Source: an uncultured Oscillospiraceae bacterium (GTDB taxonomy: Bacteria > Bacillota > Clostridia > Oscillospirales > Oscillospiraceae). From it: 33,894 nucleotides of DNA. This document shows positions 5,912 through 14,341 of this stretch, piece by piece. The translations under genes and the position numbers were made by a program. The number at the start of each line of letters is the position of its first letter. Within the stretch, counting starts at the first letter, position 1. The notes beneath the pieces are model-generated. The model saw only the letters and a list, made by a program, of their open reading frames with translations, searched no databases and was not told where the DNA came from. The stretch is from positions 1 through 33,894 of the forward strand of contig CAKUAS010000021.1 in NCBI GenBank assembly GCA_934636655.1. Reading direction: 5' to 3'.

Positions 5912-8900
5912 ATGAAAACAAGAACTATCAGAACGAAGATCCTGTCGCTGCTGCTTGCTGCGATCATGGTGTTTAGTCTTCTGCCTGTAACGGCGCTTGC
6001 CGCGACGGTGGATAACAACTACACACCCGGAACGTATACCGGCACGGCGCGGGGCTACAAAAGCGATGTCACCATAACTGTGACACTCGCAAAAGACGAA
6101 GAAGGAGCCGTTAAAATATCGGAAATAACGGCTAAACAAGAAGAAACCGAAGGCCTTTGGGTAAAAGCCGTTGCGCTTCTTGACACGATCAAGGAGAATA
6201 ACGGTACTGACGGCGTTGATGCTGTTTCTGGCGCAACTAAAAGCTCCAATGCTATCATCAAAGCAACCGACGAAGCGCTGAGCAAGGCGTTTGCGGGTTT
6301 CGTCGGCGGCACTGGTGCACAGGCTGATCCGTACCTCATTTCGAGCGAGGCAGGTCTGCGTTACCTTCAGGCTCAGGTCGCGAGTGGTAAGACATACGCA
6401 GGCCAGTACATAAAGCTGACCTCCGATATTGCCCTGACAGGCGAGTGGACGCCTATCGGCAGCAGCGCCACTTATGCTTTCGCCGGCAGCTTTGACGGCA
6501 ACGGCCACACCATTTCCGGCATGACTGTTACCGACAGCTCACTGGGCTATGTTGGCCTGTTCGGCTACACGCTCAACGGTGTTGCAATTAAGAACGTCAA
6601 GCTTACTGACGTTAACATCAACATGCCCGCAGCGGCACAGAGTGTTTATGCGGCTGCGCTGGTTGGATTCATAAAGGTTAATGGAAGCGGAACCGCATCG
6701 TCAGTTATCGATAATTGCTTCGCTTCCGGCAGAATTACAGTTAAAAATGCTGATAAAATCACTGTTGTCGGTGGACTTGCCGGCTTTACGGATCAGCGTG
6801 CGGCTGTTACGAACTGCGGCACTAATGTTGACATAAATGCAGACTCCGGCACCCAGCGTGCAACCATTGGCGGACTTGTTGCGTGGGCGAGCATACAGGC
6901 TCTGTTTATGAATGACTATGCTCTTGGTAATGTTACTGCTGCCACTGAGCATGATACATATGGTAATGTCGGAGGTTTGTTTGGACAGGTAAACGGTATC
7001 GTTTATAACGTTTACAGTGCTGGAACTGTAACTTTGAATACCAGTAAGACCGCGTACAAGGCCGGAGAACTCGCAGGTGATCTTGCGGCGGCGACCTATG
7101 CTGACAGCTGCTATTATTCCGGCAGCGGAGATGCCTTCGGTAAGGGAACCGGCAGTTATAATAGCGAGAACGTAGTCAGTAAAGCTGGCGAGATTGGCAC
7201 TCAGGCGTTTGCCGATGTTCTTCACAATAATCTCGCTCCGGCAGCTCTCACTGCCATGGCAGAGAGAGTGAAAAATGCAAAAGTAACGGGCTGCACCGAC
7301 TTTAACGCAATGGCTGCACGCGTTAACGACAAGTTCTATGATTGGACCGTCAGCGGCAATGCAGTTGTTCTCGCTTCCACCCTGTGGAGCAGCGCCGAAG
7401 TCGACGCCAGCATCTTTGCCTCCGGCACTGGTACTGAGGCTGATCCTTACATCATCGAAACAGCAAAACAGCTCCGCGCATTCGCGGGCTCGATGAACGA
7501 TAAGATTGACTACACCAACAAGTACGTAAAGCTCGATGCAGATATCGACGTTTCCGGCGAAGAGTGGCAGCCCATCGGCGGCAGCGAGTATCTCTTCAAC
7601 GGCACCTTCGACGGTGCAGGTCACACCATTTCCGGCATGACCCTCGGTTCTGCCGAAAAAGCTTTTGCACTCGATAAGGAAAACCTCTACATCGGCCTGT
7701 TCGGCGTTCTCAATTCCAACGCTGTTGTTAAAAATGTTAAGGTCGACGTAGCGTTCTACACAAGCTATGAAGCTACCGCATTTGTCGGCGGTATTGTAGG
7801 CGCAACGCAGGGCAGCAGGACAAACGACTACACCGGCGCTGTTATCGACGGCTGCTATGTTTCCGGCACGATTTCGCACGTCGGCACAAAGGGCAACCAG
7901 AATGTCGGCGGTATCATCGGTATGCAGTACAAGGGCGCGCTCATCAACAGCGCAGCCGAGGTGAAGCTCTCGAGCGTTGTTAGCTCCGGTGACCTCGCCG
8001 AGGCAGGCGGCCTTGTAGGCCTCAATAACCGCGGTCTCGTGGCAAACTGCTGGTCCGACAGCACGATCTACGGCTCCGGCAACCGTGAAAACGACAACGA
8101 GGGCATGGCGGTAGTCAGCAACCTCATCGCATGCAATGCGGGCGCACTCGTGAACTGCTACGCATCCGGCGACCTTACCACCAAGGAGCAGTCCACCTAT
8201 GCCGGCATGGTTTCCGGCTGGGTCACCGGCATCGGCAAGAGCTACAATTGCTGGTATAACCTTAACAGCACCATGACCGTTGACGGCAGAGTGTTCACTC
8301 CCGTCAGCCCCATAGGCACGAAAGTTCCTTCCGGTGTCAACGATGAGGGCGACGCATACACCGGCGGCCTCGTTGACAAAATGACCGGCGTAGAAGGTAC
8401 AAGCAAAGCAGTCGCTGATGCGCTCAACGCAAGCTTTGAAAAGTTCCCCATTGACATCACCGCATTCGGCGTTGAAAACAGCAGTCTTAAAACCTGGGTA
8501 TTTGACAGTGATCTCGACTTCGGAAGCGAAAGCGCAAATGTAACTTACGTTAAGCCTGACTGCGAGACCGTAGTAAAGCCCGCGGCTAAGCTCAATGACG
8601 GCGTATGGTACGGCCGCGATGCGGATAATACCACCGTCGTATCCATTGAGGTCAAGGACAACGCAATCGAAAAGACCACCGTTATTTCCGGCGATAACAG
8701 CGGCGATGCATACGATGCAGCCGTTGAAAAGGCAAAGAATAAGGCAACCTACGGCGACTTCTCGCACTACTATGAGGCCGATCCCAGCAATTTCGCAGGC
8801 GGCAGCGGCACTGCGGAGGATCCGTATCTCATCGCAAATGCCGAGCAGCTTGAATATCTCTCGAGCTCCATCAATGCCGACGTCAGCTGGAAGGGTGTAT

Positions 8901-11002
8901 ACTTCAAGCAGACCGCCGATATTACCCTTGACGGCCAGTGGCAGCCCATCGGCTGGGCGCTCAACGGCGAGGTGAACGGCAAAAAGACTCAGATCTGCGC
9001 ATATCCTTTCCGCGGCAACTATGACGGCGGCGGCTACAGCATCTCCGGCCTTGCCATAGGCAGCGAGGATAAGCCTGCCGATATGTGGACCGCAGGCCTG
9101 TTCGGTCTGACAGCCGGCGAGCTCACGACCAACGACGTACCCACCGGCAGCGAGCAGACTGTCACCATCAAGAATGTAAACCTTAAAAATATCTACATTA
9201 ACGTATCTACCCGTTACGAAACCGCTATCGGCGGCCTCGTAGGCTTCGGCCAGTACGGTATTTACATCGATAACTGCACCGTCAGCGGTGAGATAAACTC
9301 GACCACGAGCGAGAGCTTCAGCCGCGCCGGCGGTCTCGGCGGCAATCTGCTGCGCGGCAGCATCACCAACTGTGCTGTAGACGTTGATATCAGCGCAGTC
9401 ACCGATGCAAGCAGCGTCTATGCAGGCGGCCTCTATGCAATGGATAACCGCACAACGACCTATAACTGCTACGCACTCGGTGATGTCAGCGGCAAATCGA
9501 CCAACCCGAACAAGGTCTATGTCGGCGGTCTTGTCGGCCAGGCGGGCGGCATGCACTACAACTGCTATGTTGCGGGCAATGTCATCTCTCTCATCCCCAC
9601 CAAGTTTGCGGGCGCTATCACAGGCAACAGCGGCGGCATAGCCGTTGATCGCAATTGCTACTTCAACAGCGAGATCACCCTCAAGCAGGGCGATACCGTT
9701 GTATCCCCGGTCGTCGCACTCGGCCAGAATGCAAACAATAACGCGGTTGTCAGCAACGTTGTCGGCAAGACGGCAGCCGAGCTCAAGAGCGCGGAGTTTG
9801 CAAAGCTTCTCACTTCAAATCTCAGCAAGGCTGAGATGGAAGCATCCCAGAAGATCATCGAAGCTGCTCTTGCCGAACAGGCGGGCCGCGGCTTCACTCA
9901 GGTCAACTACTACACCGGCAACGAGCTCTTCGGCTGGACGGCAGATGGCAGCAGCTATGCCGGCTTCTGCAAGCATGTCGGTACTGTCGTTACTGACGAG
10001 GCAGTTGCCGCGACCTGCACCAAGACCGGCCTCACCGAGGGCACGCATTGCTCCGATTGCGGCATGGTTCTCATCGTGCAGGAAGAAGTTTCGATGATTG
10101 ATCACACCTTCGAGAACGGCAAATGCACCGTCTGCGGCGCGGATGACCCCGATTACAATCCGCCCAGACCCGTACATCACCACACCGTTGTTGTTGATGC
10201 TGCTGTAGCAGCCACATGCACCGAATCCGGCCTTACCGAGGGCAGCCATTGCTCGACCTGCAATGCAGTCCTTGTTGCACAGGAAGTCATTCCCGCGCTT
10301 GGCCATAAGACCGAGCTTAAGAACGTTAAGGCGGCAACCTGCACCGAAGCCGGCTACACCGGCGATAAGGTATGCTCCGTCTGCGGTGCGACCGTAGAAA
10401 AGGGCAGCGAGATCGCGGCACTCGGCCACAAGTTCTCCGACGGCGTATGCTCCGCCTGCGGCGAAAAGGATCCTACCTACAACCCGTTTAACGATGTTAA
10501 GAAGGGTACGTTCTACTACGATGCAGTCCTGTGGGCAGTTGAAAACGAGGTGACAGCAGGCACGACCGACACCACGTTCAGCCCCAATGACGGCTGCACA
10601 CGTGCGCAGATCGTAACGTTCCTGTACCGTGCGGCAGGCTCGCCCAAGGTCGAGAACGCTAAGAATCCGTTCAGCGACGTAAGCAAGGACAGCGTATACT
10701 ATGACGCGATCATGTGGGCAGTGTCCGAGGGTATCACTGCCGGTACTACCGCAACTACCTTCAGCCCCAACGCGGTCTGCACCCGTGCACAGATCGTCTC
10801 GTTCCTGTACCGTGCCTCCGGCGACGCAAAGGTAAAGAGCAGCACTCAGTTTACCGACGTTCCGGCAAATGCATGGTACGCAGAGGCTGTAGCTTGGGCA
10901 GTTGAGAACGGCATCACCGCCGGTACTACCGCAACTACATTCAGCCCCAACGCGACTTGCACCCGAGCACAGGCTGTCACTCTTATCTACAGAGCACAGT
11001 AA
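5912..11002 (+). CDS. giant secreted FMN-binding / GLUG-repeat / SLH surface protein
   Basis: 1,696-aa secreted cell-wall protein. Residues 1-31 form a Sec signal peptide (cleavage after ALAA). Residues about 37-125 are an FMN_bind domain whose DAVSGAT motif (103-109) is the covalent flavinylation site used by ApbE, with Thr109 the expected acceptor. Three long repeats follow, each opening 'GTxxDPYLI' and reaching 'PIG...F.G.FDGxGHTISGM' (from about 132, 503 and 962); they carry GLUG-type beta-helix repeats. Near residue 898 a short DGVWYG region resembles a degenerate FMN_bind domain without SGAT. Residues about 1350-1523 contain five CxxC motifs, and 1524-1696 are three SLH domains that bind secondary wall polymer. 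AGAAAGGATG precedes the ATG. Role unknown; a surface flavoprotein with adhesive repeats is the best reading. Confidence 0.9.
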   Translation: MKTRTIRTKILSLLLAAIMVFSLLPVTALAATVDNNYTPGTYTGTARGYKSDVTITVTLAKDEEGAVKISEITAKQEETEGLWVKAVALLDTIKENNGTDGVDAVSGATKSSNAIIKATDEALSKAFAGFVGGTGAQADPYLISSEAGLRYLQAQVASGKTYAGQYIKLTSDIALTGEWTPIGSSATYAFAGSFDGNGHTISGMTVTDSSLGYVGLFGYTLNGVAIKNVKLTDVNINMPAAAQSVYAAALVGFIKVNGSGTASSVIDNCFASGRITVKNADKITVVGGLAGFTDQRAAVTNCGTNVDINADSGTQRATIGGLVAWASIQALFMNDYALGNVTAATEHDTYGNVGGLFGQVNGIVYNVYSAGTVTLNTSKTAYKAGELAGDLAAATYADSCYYSGSGDAFGKGTGSYNSENVVSKAGEIGTQAFADVLHNNLAPAALTAMAERVKNAKVTGCTDFNAMAARVNDKFYDWTVSGNAVVLASTLWSSAEVDASIFASGTGTEADPYIIETAKQLRAFAGSMNDKIDYTNKYVKLDADIDVSGEEWQPIGGSEYLFNGTFDGAGHTISGMTLGSAEKAFALDKENLYIGLFGVLNSNAVVKNVKVDVAFYTSYEATAFVGGIVGATQGSRTNDYTGAVIDGCYVSGTISHVGTKGNQNVGGIIGMQYKGALINSAAEVKLSSVVSSGDLAEAGGLVGLNNRGLVANCWSDSTIYGSGNRENDNEGMAVVSNLIACNAGALVNCYASGDLTTKEQSTYAGMVSGWVTGIGKSYNCWYNLNSTMTVDGRVFTPVSPIGTKVPSGVNDEGDAYTGGLVDKMTGVEGTSKAVADALNASFEKFPIDITAFGVENSSLKTWVFDSDLDFGSESANVTYVKPDCETVVKPAAKLNDGVWYGRDADNTTVVSIEVKDNAIEKTTVISGDNSGDAYDAAVEKAKNKATYGDFSHYYEADPSNFAGGSGTAEDPYLIANAEQLEYLSSSINADVSWKGVYFKQTADITLDGQWQPIGWALNGEVNGKKTQICAYPFRGNYDGGGYSISGLAIGSEDKPADMWTAGLFGLTAGELTTNDVPTGSEQTVTIKNVNLKNIYINVSTRYETAIGGLVGFGQYGIYIDNCTVSGEINSTTSESFSRAGGLGGNLLRGSITNCAVDVDISAVTDASSVYAGGLYAMDNRTTTYNCYALGDVSGKSTNPNKVYVGGLVGQAGGMHYNCYVAGNVISLIPTKFAGAITGNSGGIAVDRNCYFNSEITLKQGDTVVSPVVALGQNANNNAVVSNVVGKTAAELKSAEFAKLLTSNLSKAEMEASQKIIEAALAEQAGRGFTQVNYYTGNELFGWTADGSSYAGFCKHVGTVVTDEAVAATCTKTGLTEGTHCSDCGMVLIVQEEVSMIDHTFENGKCTVCGADDPDYNPPRPVHHHTVVVDAAVAATCTESGLTEGSHCSTCNAVLVAQEVIPALGHKTELKNVKAATCTEAGYTGDKVCSVCGATVEKGSEIAALGHKFSDGVCSACGEKDPTYNPFNDVKKGTFYYDAVLWAVENEVTAGTTDTTFSPNDGCTRAQIVTFLYRAAGSPKVENAKNPFSDVSKDSVYYDAIMWAVSEGITAGTTATTFSPNAVCTRAQIVSFLYRASGDAKVKSSTQFTDVPANAWYAEAVAWAVENGITAGTTATTFSPNATCTRAQAVTLIYRAQ

Positions 11003-11014
11003 GTTTTAATCTAT

Positions 11015-11048
11015 ACATCCGGCACGTTTTGTGCCGGATGTAGTTTTT
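11015..11048 (+). terminator. intrinsic terminator after the giant surface protein gene
   Basis: Perfect 11-bp stem ACATCCGGCAC (11015-11025) with GTGCCGGATGT (11031-11041), loop GTTTT, followed by a run of seven T (11044-11050 region). Confidence 0.9.
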
Positions 11049-11086
11049 TTCTTTTTATCCACAGCATCTTTTGGTGCAATTGACGG

Positions 11087-11115
11087 TTGACTTTTTCCAT
11101 TTAAAGCGCTATTAT
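11087..11115 (+). promoter_or_regulatory. promoter of the right ABC transporter operon
   Basis: TTGACT (11087-11092), 17 bp, TATTAT (11110-11115). Transcription from about 11122 would yield a roughly 300-nt leader containing a small ORF and a terminator before the first transporter gene. Confidence 0.8.
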
Positions 11116-11173
11116 TTCGACATGAAAACACGGCGGTTATCGCCGGGCAAGTTTAGCGAAAGGAGAAACGGCA

Positions 11174-11329
11174 ATGAGCATCTGCGCAGCAGGAAACATG
11201 ATAAACACCGACAGACGCGCAGTGTCTGCTTACTCCTATTTCAGCTTTATTAAGGTCTGCTATGCAGACCGATATTTTGCTGCTTTAAATTCGTCCGACC
11301 GGTGTGAATGCCCCAAAATTGTTTTCTGA
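11174..11329 (+). CDS. 51-codon leader peptide rich in Tyr and Phe
   Basis: The ORF starts at ATG 11174 behind AGGAGAAACGGCA and ends at TGA 11327-11329, 13 bp before a terminator hairpin. Residues 18-25 read SAYSYFSF and residues 30-35 YADRYF, so Tyr or Phe fill positions 20, 22, 23, 25, 30, 34 and 35. Placed between a promoter and an intrinsic terminator upstream of an amino-acid-type importer, this is the classic layout of a ribosome-attenuation leader that senses charged tRNA-Tyr or tRNA-Phe. Inside the ORF, CAGAC (11212-11216) can pair with GTCTG (11224-11228), while GCAGACC (11264-11270) can pair either with GGTCTGC (11254-11260) or with GTCTGC (11224-11229). The loop of the 11254-11270 hairpin is exactly the Tyr30 codon TAT. 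A sensing role is inference; a genuine small protein is the alternative. Confidence 0.6.
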   Translation: MSICAAGNMINTDRRAVSAYSYFSFIKVCYADRYFAALNSSDRCECPKIVF

Positions 11330-11342
11330 TTCAGGAAATCTC

Positions 11343-11377
11343 AGGGTGCTGCCATTCCGGCGGCACCCTGTTTTTTT
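11343..11377 (+). terminator. leader (attenuator) terminator upstream of the right ABC operon
   Basis: AGGGTGCTGCC (11343-11353) pairs with GGCGGCACCCT (11359-11369, one wobble), then seven T (11371-11377). It lies inside the transcription unit, 43 bp before the lipoprotein start, so it must be read through for expression. A weak competing pairing exists between GAATG (11306-11310) and CATTC (11353-11357). Confidence 0.85.
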
Positions 11378-11420
11378 AAGCAGTTTTTCAGCGCTTTAAA
11401 TTAAAAAAGGAGAAATCGAC

Positions 11421-12389
11421 ATGAAAAAGAAAATAACGGCTTTAGTAATGGCTGCCGCAATGTGTCTGAGCTTTGCGGCATGCGGAAGCGATAACGGCGG
11501 CGACACCGCCAAGGATACCTACACCGTCGGCATATGCCAGCTGGTGCAGCACCAGGCGCTCGACGCGGCGACCCAGGGCTTTAAGGACGCTCTGAAGGAG
11601 GAGCTCGGCGACAAGGTCGAGTTTGTTGAGCAGAACGCCGCAAACGATATCCCGACCTGCGGCACCATCTGCAACGGCTTTGTTTCCGACGGCGTAGACC
11701 TCATCCTCGCAAACGCGACTCCGGCGCTTCAGGCGGCCGTCTCCGCTACTCAGTCCATCCCCATCCTCGGCACTGCCGTCACCGAGTACGGCGTTGCGCT
11801 CGGTATAAAGAACTTCTCCGGCACCGTCGGCGGCAACGTCTCCGGCACCTCCGACCTCGCTCCGCTGGATCAGCAGGCCGCAATGTTCTCCGAGCTCCTG
11901 CCCGACGCAAAGACCGTCGGCATCCTCTACTGCTCGGCCGAGGCAAACTCCGTATACCAGGTGGATATAGTCAGGGCCGCTCTTGAGGACAAGGGCATCA
12001 CCGTTAAGGTCTACACCTTCGCAGACTCCAACGACGTCGCCACCGTGACCGCGACCGCATGCGACGAGTGCGACGCGCTGTACATCCCCACCGACAACAC
12101 CGCCGCCTCCTGCGCCGAGGCCATAAACAACGTAGCTCTGCCCAAGAAGACCCCCATCATTGCGGGTGAGGAAGGCATAGCAGCCGGCTGCGGCATCGCG
12201 ACTCTGTCCATCGACTACTATGAGCTCGGCGTTACCACCGGCAAGATGGCCGCAAAGATCCTCACCGGCGAGAGCGATATCTCCACCATGCCTATCGAGT
12301 ACTACCAGAACCCCGTCAAGAAGTACAATGCCGATATCTGCGAGCAGCTCGGCATCAGCGTTCCCTCCGATTACACCGCTATCGGCTGA
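11421..12389 (+). CDS. ABC transporter substrate-binding lipoprotein, TrpX paralogue
   Basis: 322-aa lipoprotein of the ABC_sub_bind type. The signal peptide ends in lipobox FAAC with Cys21 lipidated, then a Gly/Asp-rich linker. Shared landmarks with the left-hand paralogue are 'YTVGICQLVQH', 'DLILANATPAL', 'NVSGTSDLAP', 'TVGILYCSAEA', 'DALYIPTDNTAA' and 'SIDYYELGVTTG'. AAAAAAGGAGAAATCGAC precedes the ATG. It is first of a three-gene importer controlled by the leader peptide and terminator. The Tyr/Phe-rich leader hints that the ligand is tyrosine or phenylalanine; the protein alone does not show this. Codon use is strongly biased to GC-ending codons, suggesting good expression. Confidence 0.9.
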   Translation: MKKKITALVMAAAMCLSFAACGSDNGGDTAKDTYTVGICQLVQHQALDAATQGFKDALKEELGDKVEFVEQNAANDIPTCGTICNGFVSDGVDLILANATPALQAAVSATQSIPILGTAVTEYGVALGIKNFSGTVGGNVSGTSDLAPLDQQAAMFSELLPDAKTVGILYCSAEANSVYQVDIVRAALEDKGITVKVYTFADSNDVATVTATACDECDALYIPTDNTAASCAEAINNVALPKKTPIIAGEEGIAAGCGIATLSIDYYELGVTTGKMAAKILTGESDISTMPIEYYQNPVKKYNADICEQLGISVPSDYTAIG

Positions 12390-12423
12390 TAAACAACCGA
12401 CAAACCGAAATGAGGTCTGAAAA

Positions 12424-13407
12424 ATGACAATGTCCGTATACCTGTCCGCTCTGAGCGTGACGAACCTTATAGGAAGAATGCCGGCTGCGGTCGCGCAGGG
12501 CATAATATGGGGTCTCATGGCCTTGGGCGTGTTCATAACCTTCCGCCTGCTGGATATCCCCGATATGACCGTTGACGGCTCGTTTGCCACCGGCGGCGCC
12601 GTAACGGTAATGCTCCTGCTGGCAGGTATGCCCGCTTGGGCGGCGCTGCTGATCGCGATAGTTGTCGGCGTGCTCACCGGCCTGTGCACAGGCTTTCTGC
12701 ACACGAAGCTCGGCATCCCGGCCATCCTCGCCGGTATCCTGACGCAGTTTGCGCTGTATTCGATAAACCTGCGCATCATGACAAAGGCCAATCAGACGGC
12801 CAGCGTGCAGAAGTTCGGCATGTTCTGGGAAAACGGCAACGGATTCCTCGTATCGTCGCTGCACATCACGCAGGCAATACTCGTCGGACTTGTCATAGCG
12901 GCAGTCATTGTTGCTCTTTCCTACTGGTACTTCGGCACCGAGCAGGGCAGCGCGCTGCGCGCCACGGGCGATAACCCCGCGATGAGCCGTGCTCAGGGCA
13001 TCCATATCGAGACCATGAAGGTCATCGGCCTGGGCATCTCAAACGGCATCGTCGCTCTTGCCGGCGGCCTTATGACCCAGTTCCAGGGCACGGCCGACGT
13101 GAGCATGGGCCGCGGCGCTATCGTCATCGGCCTTGCGGCCATCGTCATCGGCGAGATCCTGTGCGACGCGATATTCAGTAAGGGCTGCAACTTTGCGGTA
13201 AGGCTCAGCTTTATAATCTTCGGCGGCGTTATCTACTACGCTGTAATGGTCGTCATCCTGTGGCTGAAGCTCGACCCGAACGATCTGAAGCTGTTCACCG
13301 CAATTATCGTTGCGATATTCCTTGCGATACCGCAGCTCAAGGCACGGTCAAAAAGCTCGTTTGCGCGCTCTAAGAAGAGAGCGCTGAGCGAAAGGAGCGA
13401 TGCGTAA
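12424..13407 (+). CDS. ABC transporter permease, TrpY paralogue
   Basis: 327-aa inner-membrane permease of the BPD_transp_2 family. The early 'FRLLDIPDMTVDGSFATGGA' region, the middle 'GSALRATGDNPAMSRAQG' cytoplasmic coupling loop (near residue 177) and the last helices match the left permease (3229-4161). The C-terminus is basic and Ser/Lys/Arg-rich. It starts 34 bp after the lipoprotein gene behind GAGG and its TAA stop overlaps the ATG of the ATPase (TAATG), so the two are translationally coupled. Forms the membrane channel of the second aromatic-type importer. Confidence 0.9.
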   Translation: MTMSVYLSALSVTNLIGRMPAAVAQGIIWGLMALGVFITFRLLDIPDMTVDGSFATGGAVTVMLLLAGMPAWAALLIAIVVGVLTGLCTGFLHTKLGIPAILAGILTQFALYSINLRIMTKANQTASVQKFGMFWENGNGFLVSSLHITQAILVGLVIAAVIVALSYWYFGTEQGSALRATGDNPAMSRAQGIHIETMKVIGLGISNGIVALAGGLMTQFQGTADVSMGRGAIVIGLAAIVIGEILCDAIFSKGCNFAVRLSFIIFGGVIYYAVMVVILWLKLDPNDLKLFTAIIVAIFLAIPQLKARSKSSFARSKKRALSERSDA

Positions 13408-14201
13408 TGCTGGAGATAAAAAACGTTTCAAAGACCTTTAACCCCGGAACCATAAACGAAAAGCACGCGCTGACCAATCTCAGCCTCAGCCTCAATGACG
13501 GCGATTTCGTCACCGTCATCGGCGGCAACGGCGCAGGCAAGTCGACGCTCTTAAATGCCGTTGCGGGCGTGTGGCCGGTCGACTCCGGCGCTATCCTCAT
13601 CGACGGCGAGAACGTGACCGGCATGCCGGAGTATAAGCGCGCAAAATACATCGGCCGCGTGTTCCAGGACCCCATGATGGGCACAGCGCCCAACATGCAG
13701 ATCGAGGAAAACCTTGCGCTGGCTTTGCGCCGCGGCAAAAAGCGCGGCCTCAAGTGGGGCGTGACGAACGCCGAGCGCGAGGCTTACCGCGAAAAGCTCG
13801 CCACTCTCGGCCTCGGCCTTGAGGATCGACTCACCGCGAAGGTCGGCCTGCTCTCCGGCGGCCAGCGTCAGGCGCTGACGCTTCTAATGGCTTCGCTTCA
13901 GACCCCGAAGCTGCTGCTTCTGGATGAGCACACTGCCGCCCTCGACCCCGGCACGGCCAAAAAGGTGCTTGAGCTTTCCGATAAGATCATCAGCGAAAAT
14001 AAGCTCACCGCGCTAATGATAACGCACAACATGACAGACGCCATCCGCCACGGCAACCGCCTTATCATGATGGACAGAGGCCGCATCGTCCTCGACATCT
14101 CCGGCGAGGAAAAAAGCCGCCTTACCAAGGCCGACCTCCTTGAGCGCTTCGCCGAAAAGGCCGGCGTTCAGGAGGAGACCGACTCCGTCCTGCTGTCGTG
14201 A
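13407..14201 (+). CDS. ABC transporter ATP-binding protein, TrpZ paralogue
   Basis: 264-aa ATPase with Walker A GGNGAGKST near residues 39-47, Q-loop 'RVFQDPMMG', signature LSGGQRQ, Walker B 'LLLLDEHTAALDPG' and H-loop 'MITHN'. It is close to the left ATPase over its whole length, including the start (SKTFNPGTINEK against SKTFNPGTVNEK), so the two operons arose by duplication of a whole cassette or by separate gain of close relatives. The start overlaps the permease stop by one base. A terminator follows within 16 bp, so the operon ends here. Confidence 0.92.
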   Translation: MLEIKNVSKTFNPGTINEKHALTNLSLSLNDGDFVTVIGGNGAGKSTLLNAVAGVWPVDSGAILIDGENVTGMPEYKRAKYIGRVFQDPMMGTAPNMQIEENLALALRRGKKRGLKWGVTNAEREAYREKLATLGLGLEDRLTAKVGLLSGGQRQALTLLMASLQTPKLLLLDEHTAALDPGTAKKVLELSDKIISENKLTALMITHNMTDAIRHGNRLIMMDRGRIVLDISGEEKSRLTKADLLERFAEKAGVQEETDSVLLS

Positions 14202-14216
14202 GATAAGCTGAATTTT

Positions 14217-14247
14217 AAATGCCCGTTCGATAAGAACGGGCATTTTT
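14217..14247 (+). terminator. intrinsic terminator of the right ABC operon
   Basis: AAATGCCCGTTC (14217-14228) pairs with GAACGGGCATTT (14234-14245), loop GATAA, then a T-run to 14247. Confidence 0.9.
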
Positions 14248-14260
14248 GCCGCCTTTTGAT

Positions 14261-14289
14261 TTGACATGAAAATGCGCGGGAAGTATAAT
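14261..14289 (+). promoter_or_regulatory. perfect consensus promoter of the 165-aa membrane protein gene
   Basis: TTGACA (14261-14266), 17 bp, TATAAT (14284-14289): identical to the sigma-A consensus in both hexamers and spacing. Confidence 0.92.
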
Positions 14290-14341
14290 AAGCAAAAAAT
14301 GAGATCAAAACAGCTTTTTCGGCTGAGAGAGGGGAGTGGAG

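Noticed and set aside
6701..9556. A 951-codon open frame on the minus strand inside the giant surface protein gene
   Set aside because: It mirrors the coding strand of a real gene with signal peptide and domains; its translation is low-complexity Ala/Val/Cys with no motif or ribosome site. Long antisense frames arise from the codon bias of the repeats.
11055..11063. Perfect DnaA box TTATCCACA, with single near-matches at 20150-20158 and 24275-24283
   Set aside because: Isolated boxes without clustering, AT-rich unwinding region or dnaA nearby; not enough for an origin call.
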